Shown piece after piece: positions 58,914-64,000 of a stretch of 64,000 bases of DNA. A program made the position numbers and the translations under genes. Within the stretch, counting starts at the first letter, position 1; each line of letters starts with the position of its first letter. The stretch comes from Oscheius onirici. Taxonomy: Eukaryota > Nematoda > Chromadorea > Rhabditida > Rhabditidae. Location of the stretch: the NCBI GenBank assembly GCA_932521025.1, contig OW051470.1, forward strand, positions 1,426,001 to 1,490,000. Direction: 5' to 3'. The notes under the pieces are model-generated. The model worked only from the letters and a program-made list of their open reading frames with translations. It had not been told where the DNA came from and ran no database searches.

Positions 58914-59673
58914 ATGATTTCAACTACCAAAACAAGAAGGATAATCCAAACGGGGCTGAATATATTTTTATAAGGGGTTTGAATGCCGCTGAACGTAAGA
59001 AGTTGAAAGACGATGCTTTAACTGAAACTGGTGTGGTTGATTTACAATTGTTGAGCTCTCGAAGACATCCATGTGATGGCATCCAGCTCTCAATCGACAG
59101 TCGGAAAAATGCATGGTTGTCTAATAAAAAGGATAGAACAAATGACTAAAGGAACGAAGGAATCGGAAAAGTGGTGTGAAAAAAAGTAGAGGGTTAACCC
59201 AATTCTGTATCCAGAACAGGGCTGGGCGAATAGTAAAATCAGGTGCGAATGCGAATTACGAGTGTATTCGCAAAGCCGAAACTGATGCAAATGCGGATTT
59301 AAAAAAACTATTCGCCCAGCTCTGATCCAAAGGTTGTGTGGTTAATGCCTTTAGCAAAGTTAGATTATTTGGTCGTGAAAAGGTACACATAAAAATATCT
59401 GGAAAGGACAAACTATATGGCTATTTTGAGCGTAGAAACTCAATAAAGTAATCACCATGAAGTACGCCAGAATTTTTTTTAGGAAAGAATGTCTGCATTT
59501 TTTCAGTAAAACTTTCTTGGTCTACAAAACTTCTCAAAAAAAAGGTAAACTTTGGACACTGTAGCCTCATAAATTTTCCAGGATCTGTGTGGGTAGACAC
59601 TTCTAGCGATAACCAACTCGGTTTCACGGCCCCAGTACAAGAAACGCGTGATCTGGAGTCTTTTATGAACTGA
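58914..59673 (+). pseudogene. Broken gene of unknown family, interrupted by a hAT MITE
   Basis: Three plus-strand fragments read as coherent protein: 58914-59148 (DDFNYQNKKDNPNGAEYIFI, then LNAAERKKLKDDALTETG), 59330-59457 (VVNAFSKVRLFGREKVHIKI, DKLYGYFERR) and 59582-59673 after a TTTTCCAG acceptor (GSVWVDTSSDNQLGFTAP). The MITE at 59217-59324 lies between the first two, and in-frame stops end each. No start codon is placed. It is probably a decayed gene; the family is not recognised. Confidence 0.4.
59217..59324. mobile_element. Short hAT-type MITE (CAGGGCTGGGCGAATAG)
   Basis: Ends CAGGGCTGGGCGAATAGT and ACTATTCGCCCAGCTCTG. Flanks ATCCAGAA and ATCCAAAG match at six of eight positions. It is the smallest member (108 bp) of the CAGGG group. 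Confidence 0.75.
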
Positions 59674-59787
59674 GCTGTGACGTAAGAGATGCGGGTTTAT
59701 GTACTTGTTATTGTTGGAAAGTTGGACCGGAAGTCTGAGGTTCAGACTCTCAGAGAGACATTAACTTTTCCAGAACCCTGTCCTCAT

Positions 59788-60182
59788 CAGGGTTGACAAA
59801 CCTGGCCGGCCAGGTAGACAAGGTCGGATTTTGCGGCGGGCTAAAAAAATTTTTCGCCTTATTTTCTGATATTTTTTGTTTCGAAATACGTTCCCGGTTA
59901 GACTTAGTTTTGTCATCTGAAAAATTCCCAGAAAACAAAAAACCTCACGATGAAAATCGAAGATACGATACTTTTTACCGAATTTCGTCAAAAATTCGCA
60001 TTTTCTTCTATTTTTGTCGTCAGTTTTCGATTTTCTTCCAATTTTTTTTGACGGCAAAACTAACTTTACAACCGGGGGACGTATTTCAAAACAAAAAATT
60101 TAAGAAAAAAAATGCGAAATGATTTTTTTTAGCCCGCCGCAAAGTCCAACCTGCCAACTCTCTCCTAGCAATGGCAACCCTA
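59788..60182. mobile_element. Foldback element of the GGCGGGC family
   Basis: Left CAGGGTTGACAAACCTGGCC, inner arms TTTGCGGCGGGCTAAAAAAA and the inverse, right end near GGCAACCCTA. It is the closest relative of the element at 13011-13406, sharing CATTTTCTTCTATTTTTGTC in the core. Confidence 0.7.
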
Positions 60183-60341
60183 ATTGCTGCCATCAGGGTT
60201 CTCACAGCCCATTTTGTCTCCCTGCGATAACTTTTCATTCTTTGCCTCTTATCTCACATACTCTCAGTTCAGAGTTCTAGCATTCTTGGACAGCGTCTAT
60301 ATAAGTAGACCAATAGCGTTATCAGTTCTGTTATTCTCAGG

Positions 60342-62282
60342 ATGATGTTCCTCCTTCTCGCCCTGACAACTGTTGTCTTGACTCAGGCTAGCTGTCCCTA
60401 CGGATCGAGCTTCAACTCGAAGACAGGAAACTGTTATTTGGTTTCAAAGTGAGAGAGGAACAGACTCAAAAAAAAGTTACTTTTCTAGACTCAAGGCCAG
60501 CTGGACTCCAGCCAATGCCATCTGTAAGAACCTTGGAGGAAACTTGGCCGTTATCAACAGTGCCGCTGAAAATGACTTCATCTCCCAGTGTAAGTTATCT
60601 CAGTCACTTAAAATATCTAAACTTGGTAATAGGCAGCACCGTTCGTTCAAATATTTTGGCGCGAACTCCCCAAACAAGCATTTTTCTCCAGTTTCCATCC
60701 ATTATTGAAAGAAATACGTGAAAATCTTCAAGAATACCTCGTGTTGGGAAATCTCGTCAAAATCTGGCAATTTTTGACTGAAATACACATCCAGGGGGTT
60801 TTTTACACGGAGAATTCGATAAACAAACTTAGGAAGATCAATAATGGATGGAACCTGGAGAAAAATAAGGAAGTCCTTGCAGTTTGGGAAGTTCGCGCCA
60901 AAATATTTGAACGAACCGAATTATTACTCTAAACTTTAGTGGCTAGCAAGGCTCTGGCAGGAGACGTCTTCCTCGGAATCAAGAGAGTTGACGGAAACTT
61001 GGTCAATAGTGACGGTACTTCCACTCAGTACATCAACTTTTTAAGTATGCTCACTTACCAAAACTAAAATAGCAAAACTGTTTCAGAAAATCCCGGGAAC
61101 GGTGATGTCGTCTCCATGATTACTGATCTCAAAAACATCCTGAACCTGGGAAAATGGCAGTACAGTCAGGATGTCATAAATGTGGCTCACGCCTTTGTTT
61201 GCGAGGTTCGTTTCAGAGAAAACAAGTCAGATACTGAAAAAATCTGACAAGAAATACCTGAATTTTAGATTTTAAGTACTTAAAATAAAAACAAGAAAAT
61301 TGCAAAAAAGGCAAAAACAGTTGCCCACGGCTGGAATCGAACCAGCGTCGCCACGGCCACAACGTGGAGTACTAACCACTATACTACGTGGGCCGAAAGC
61401 GCTGCAAACTGGAGTCATTGACTAGGCGCACGGCGTTGATAACGTTGAAAATTATTTTCTTCGGACATTTTTAGCCGGAAAATGCTCTCAGAGAATAATA
61501 TGGTGACATTTTTAGATTCCCGCCTGCATTGACAACGTTCCCGCTCCTTCCACACTGAAAAAGCCATGGTTCTTCCAGCCCAGACTCACTACCGACGGTC
61601 TCTATTCCAGTCTCTTCTCCGAAAGGTTTGCATACATTTTTACAGAAACTTATGTTTTTCAGTTGGTTCTACGGAAACCCCGCTTCCGGAAGTGGAGTTC
61701 CTCAAGCCAAGGCTGCATGCGAGTCTGTTGGAGGACATCTTCCTCTGATTGACGGCTTCCTCGAGAATCTCGAAGTTGTCGGAGTTGCTCAGAAATGTTT
61801 GTTCTAAAATCGTCAGAAAATATCATAACTTCCAGATCAGATTGAACAAGCTGTCCCTATCGGCTACGGCTCTGATCTCAAGGGAGTCTGGAGCTGGGAC
61901 GACCATGACGAGACAAGAGACTTCACCTTCTGGGTCCCCAAAGCTCTGACTCAGTTGGCTAACGTTACCAGTGAGTTTCCTCTGTCTCTCTATCCTTCTC
62001 TGAACAGTTTTTTAAAACAGTCCTTTTCCAATTTCCTCTGTCCCTCTCCTTTTCTGAACAGTCCTTTAAAATAGTTCTATTTCAGTTCCCCTGACCGAAC
62101 TGAACCAGAGAGCTGTGCTCCTGGTCGACTCTATTCAACTGCCCGATGCCCTGAATCTTCCAATTGGAGCCGTTCCCCTGACTTCCTTCTGGTTCAGTAC
62201 AGTCCAACAGGATGTGAGCAGTCTCATTGCCAAGGGCTTCGTCTGCCAGATACCTTCTGCTCCCAAGACTATCTGTAAATAA
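60342..62282 (+). CDS. Secreted C-type lectin-like protein with two lectin domains
   Basis: Eight exons agree in phase from MMFLLLALTTVVLTQASCPY (signal peptide) to SAPKTICK and the stop. The first domain runs from CPYGSSFNSKTGNCYLVSK through SWTPANAICKNLGGNLAVIN and VFLGIKRVDG to KWQYSQDVINVAHAFVCE. The second starts WFYGNPASGSGVPQAKAACE, has VGGHLPLIDGF and GVWSWDDHDETRDF, and closes with KGFVCQIP. The calcium-binding EPN/QPD and WND motifs are not evident, so glycan binding is uncertain. Nematode C-type-lectin proteins of this kind are commonly secreted by the intestine in responses to microbes; that role is family knowledge. Intron 2 contains a MITE, and the intron after the first domain contains tRNA-His on the opposite strand. 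Confidence 0.9.
60638..60917. mobile_element. MITE in a lectin gene intron
   Basis: Arms GTTCGTTCAAATATTTTGGC and the inverse GCCAAAATATTTGAACGAAC, about 38 bp each. The interior holds CATCCAGGGGGTTTTTTACA, shared with the outer element at 13.0-13.8 kb. Confidence 0.75.
61322..61393 (-). tRNA. tRNA-His (anticodon GUG)
   Basis: Minus-strand cloverleaf: acceptor GCCCACG/CGTGGGC, anticodon stem CCACG/CGTGG around TTGTGGC, T loop GTTCGATTC. It lies within an intron of the lectin gene, antisense to it. Confidence 0.97.
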
Positions 62283-62452
62283 TAGGGAACTTAATAAATC
62301 TTTCTGTCCGAGACAAAATTTTCCGCAGCTTCGCTGTTGTTTTGACCATGGGCGCCCCTCACCTGTCTGGTGACATGTCGCTGGCAGCTTGTGAAACCTT
62401 TTGTTTGATTGTACTGGTCAAAACATGATAAATCAAGGAAGCATTCGTAAGC

Positions 62453-63711
62453 ATGTCCCGTCCAGCTCCTGTCGTCTATATTCTTCCTCCTCCAAGCTAT
62501 GAGGTAAGGCTAGGGACAGGTTATTGGAGAAATGGAGAGACAGAGGGAGACTGAGAGCCTCAAACAGCTGACTAGATTGTGCAAAAGACAGGGAAATGAT
62601 CCTCTTTTGTGTGCTGAGAGTCATTCTAATACCAATAGTCCATATGCTCTCCCAAGTGCTTGCTTCTCTCTCCCCAAACCCATTTTCGTATGACCAAAAC
62701 CGTTCGATTCTACATTCCAACCATTTCTGAAGAGGATGAGGTTCATTACTATATCCCCTCTTCAAGTAACATGATCTTTTTCAGGAAGCCCTCCGTCTCT
62801 GTGACTCTCTAGAAGATCCAGCTCTTCCATCGTATTCGGTAGGTTATAGGTTAAGAGAGAGTGTCAAAGATTCATAGTCAGAGTTAAAGGCCAGAGAGTC
62901 AGAGTTAAAGACTGGAGACTGATTGCAAGGGACGGATTTCTTTACGCACCCCCCCCCCCAAAACTTGGATTTTTGGAGACGGCAGGGGCAATTTAAATTT
63001 TCCGGTTCTCGTTTGCATTTTCCAGCTTTGTCCCAGTAAACAAAGTTGTAGCCCTGATCACGCTCTACAACTTTGCAAAACATTGCGAGGCGTGAAAATG
63101 CTGTTGTCGCTGTGAAAAATGACTTTTGCCTTGGTTTTGACAAGTTTTGGCTTAGAATCATTTTTTCACAGTGATAACAGCATTTTCAACCTTCACAATG
63201 TTCTGCAAAGTTGCAGAGCTTAATCAGGGCTACAACTTTGCGCACTGGGACAAAGTTGGAGAATGCAAACGAGAGCTGGAAAATTTAAATTGCCTCCGCC
63301 GCCCCCAAAAATCCAAGTTTGTGGGGGGGGGGGGTGTAAAGATACCGCCCGATTGCAAGAGCCAAAGAGTTCGAGGCTCAGAGAGTCAAAGAGTCAGAGA
63401 GAGACAGTCTATTCTGAAAATTTCAGGAAGCCATCCACTGCACTCCACCAAAATACTTTGATCCAGATGAACTGACTTCTGTCCTGGTCAACTCGACCAT
63501 CTCCTGCCCAGTGAGAAATAATGAAGTCAACAAATGGACCGAATGCAAACAGAACCTCCTTTTCGGTCTCAAGATTACGCTGCTTACGATGATTCTGCTC
63601 AGTCTCGTGTTGCTATGTTTATTTTTCAGTCCCATTGCTATTCTCTGCCTAGTGGCAGTTGCAGTCTCTTTCATAATTGTACTCTTGTGTTGCACATGTT
63701 TTGAAGTGTGA
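62453..63711 (+). CDS. Short membrane protein with three PPxY/LPxY motifs
   Basis: Exons 62453-62503, 62785-62838 and 63427-63711 join in phase 0 and give 129 residues. The cytosolic part holds PPPSYE, LPSYS and PPKYFD, three WW-domain-type ligands, followed by two adjacent hydrophobic helices (ITLLTMILLSLVLLCLFF and IAILCLVAVAVSFIIVLL) and a Cys-rich end, CCTCFEV. An alternative first exon at about 62692-62742 (MTKTVRFYIPTISEEDE) could also join exon 2. Intron 2 is mostly a 400-bp palindrome. It resembles the other PY-motif membrane proteins in plan but is not clearly homologous. Role in ubiquitin-dependent sorting is inferred. Confidence 0.75.
62940..63341. mobile_element. 400-bp palindromic element with GTTGTAG cores
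   Basis: Ends TTTACGCACC plus a C-run and AAACTTGGATTTTT, with the inverse plus a G-run at the other end. Each half carries CAAAGTTGTAGC or CAAAGTTGCAGAGC with its inverse CTACAACTTTGC. The whole element reads as two mirrored copies of the half element at 41.5 kb. Confidence 0.75.
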
Positions 63712-63919
63712 CGTAATGAAGAGAAATTAGACAGTTTTAGCCAAGTGAAATAGTTGCAGGGATTCTCTATGTCAGCCTATTGCCATATGAACATTCCCGA
63801 ATTTTACCTACTAACCCCCATATACATTTTTTATTTTTATGTATTCCTTGGCCTGAACCACTCAAACACCGTTTCTGTGTGGAACTACCGAATGCAGAAG
63901 CAAAGTCTTTGTCTCTTAA

Positions 63920-64000
63920 CAGTGACTTGTTTAAACTTGTTGCTATTAACTCCTTCCCCCTTAATTGTGTGCAATGTTTTGATTGCCAATTAAAGCTTAC
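63920..64000. mobile_element. LTR-like family A fragment, inverted, cut by the window end
   Basis: The stretch ending TTTTGATTGCCAATTAAAGC is the reverse complement of the start of the family A LTR-like sequence at 11.4 and 19.0 kb, with small gaps. It continues outside the window. Confidence 0.45.

Overview
The window looks like a gene-dense stretch of a free-living (rhabditid-type) nematode genome. The evidence is many 40-60 nt introns ending in TTTCAG, a major-sperm-protein (MSP) domain gene, expanded families of C-type lectins and F-box-like proteins, tRNA genes inside introns, and a very high load of short inverted-repeat transposons. Nothing here is prokaryotic or viral in organisation. 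The species cannot be named from the sequence alone. Exon models below come from reading frame, splice-site and phase agreement by eye, without transcript data.

Layout. 1-3 kb: a gene fragment at the left edge, a CAGTA-rich satellite, a small secreted protein and an MSP-domain gene (all minus). 3-8 kb: mostly non-coding, with a 914-bp transposon carrying an exact 8-bp target duplication. 8-10.3 kb: tRNA-Gln, a multi-pass membrane protein with PPxY motifs, and a small CC-lipidation-type protein whose block is duplicated in inverted orientation at 28.3-29.0 kb. 11-14 kb: LTR-retroelement debris and a transposon nested in a transposon. 14.4-17.3 kb: the NOP2/NSUN1 rRNA cytosine methyltransferase (10 exons). 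17.5-21.8 kb: two F-box-like paralogues, the second broken by a hAT-type MITE. 24.7-30.9 kb: two complete PRPP synthetase genes in tail-to-tail orientation. 31-34.5 kb: F-box-like and retroelement relics. 35-38 kb: a secreted/membrane protein gene with a mariner-type MITE in its last intron. 40.6-43.5 kb: a C2H2 zinc-finger gene hosting an antisense gene and a tRNA-Gln in its introns. 43.7-49.8 kb: galectin-like secreted-protein copies alternating with multi-pass membrane proteins carrying PSAP and PPxY motifs. 51-54.6 kb: a small protein gene with an intronic tRNA-Gln. 56-57.7 kb: tRNA-Gln, a thrombospondin-type secreted protein and tRNA-Val. 58.5-60.2 kb: a SINE, a broken gene and foldback elements. 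60.3-62.3 kb: a two-domain C-type lectin with tRNA-His and a MITE in its introns. 62.4-63.7 kb: another PPxY membrane protein.

Housekeeping functions (PRPP synthesis, ribosome biogenesis, tRNA supply) are interspersed with fast-evolving secreted and membrane families. The most distinctive feature is the alternating lectin-like / PY-motif membrane-protein array. The mobile fraction is mainly non-autonomous inverted-repeat DNA elements of at least eight families, several inserted into introns or into dying genes.
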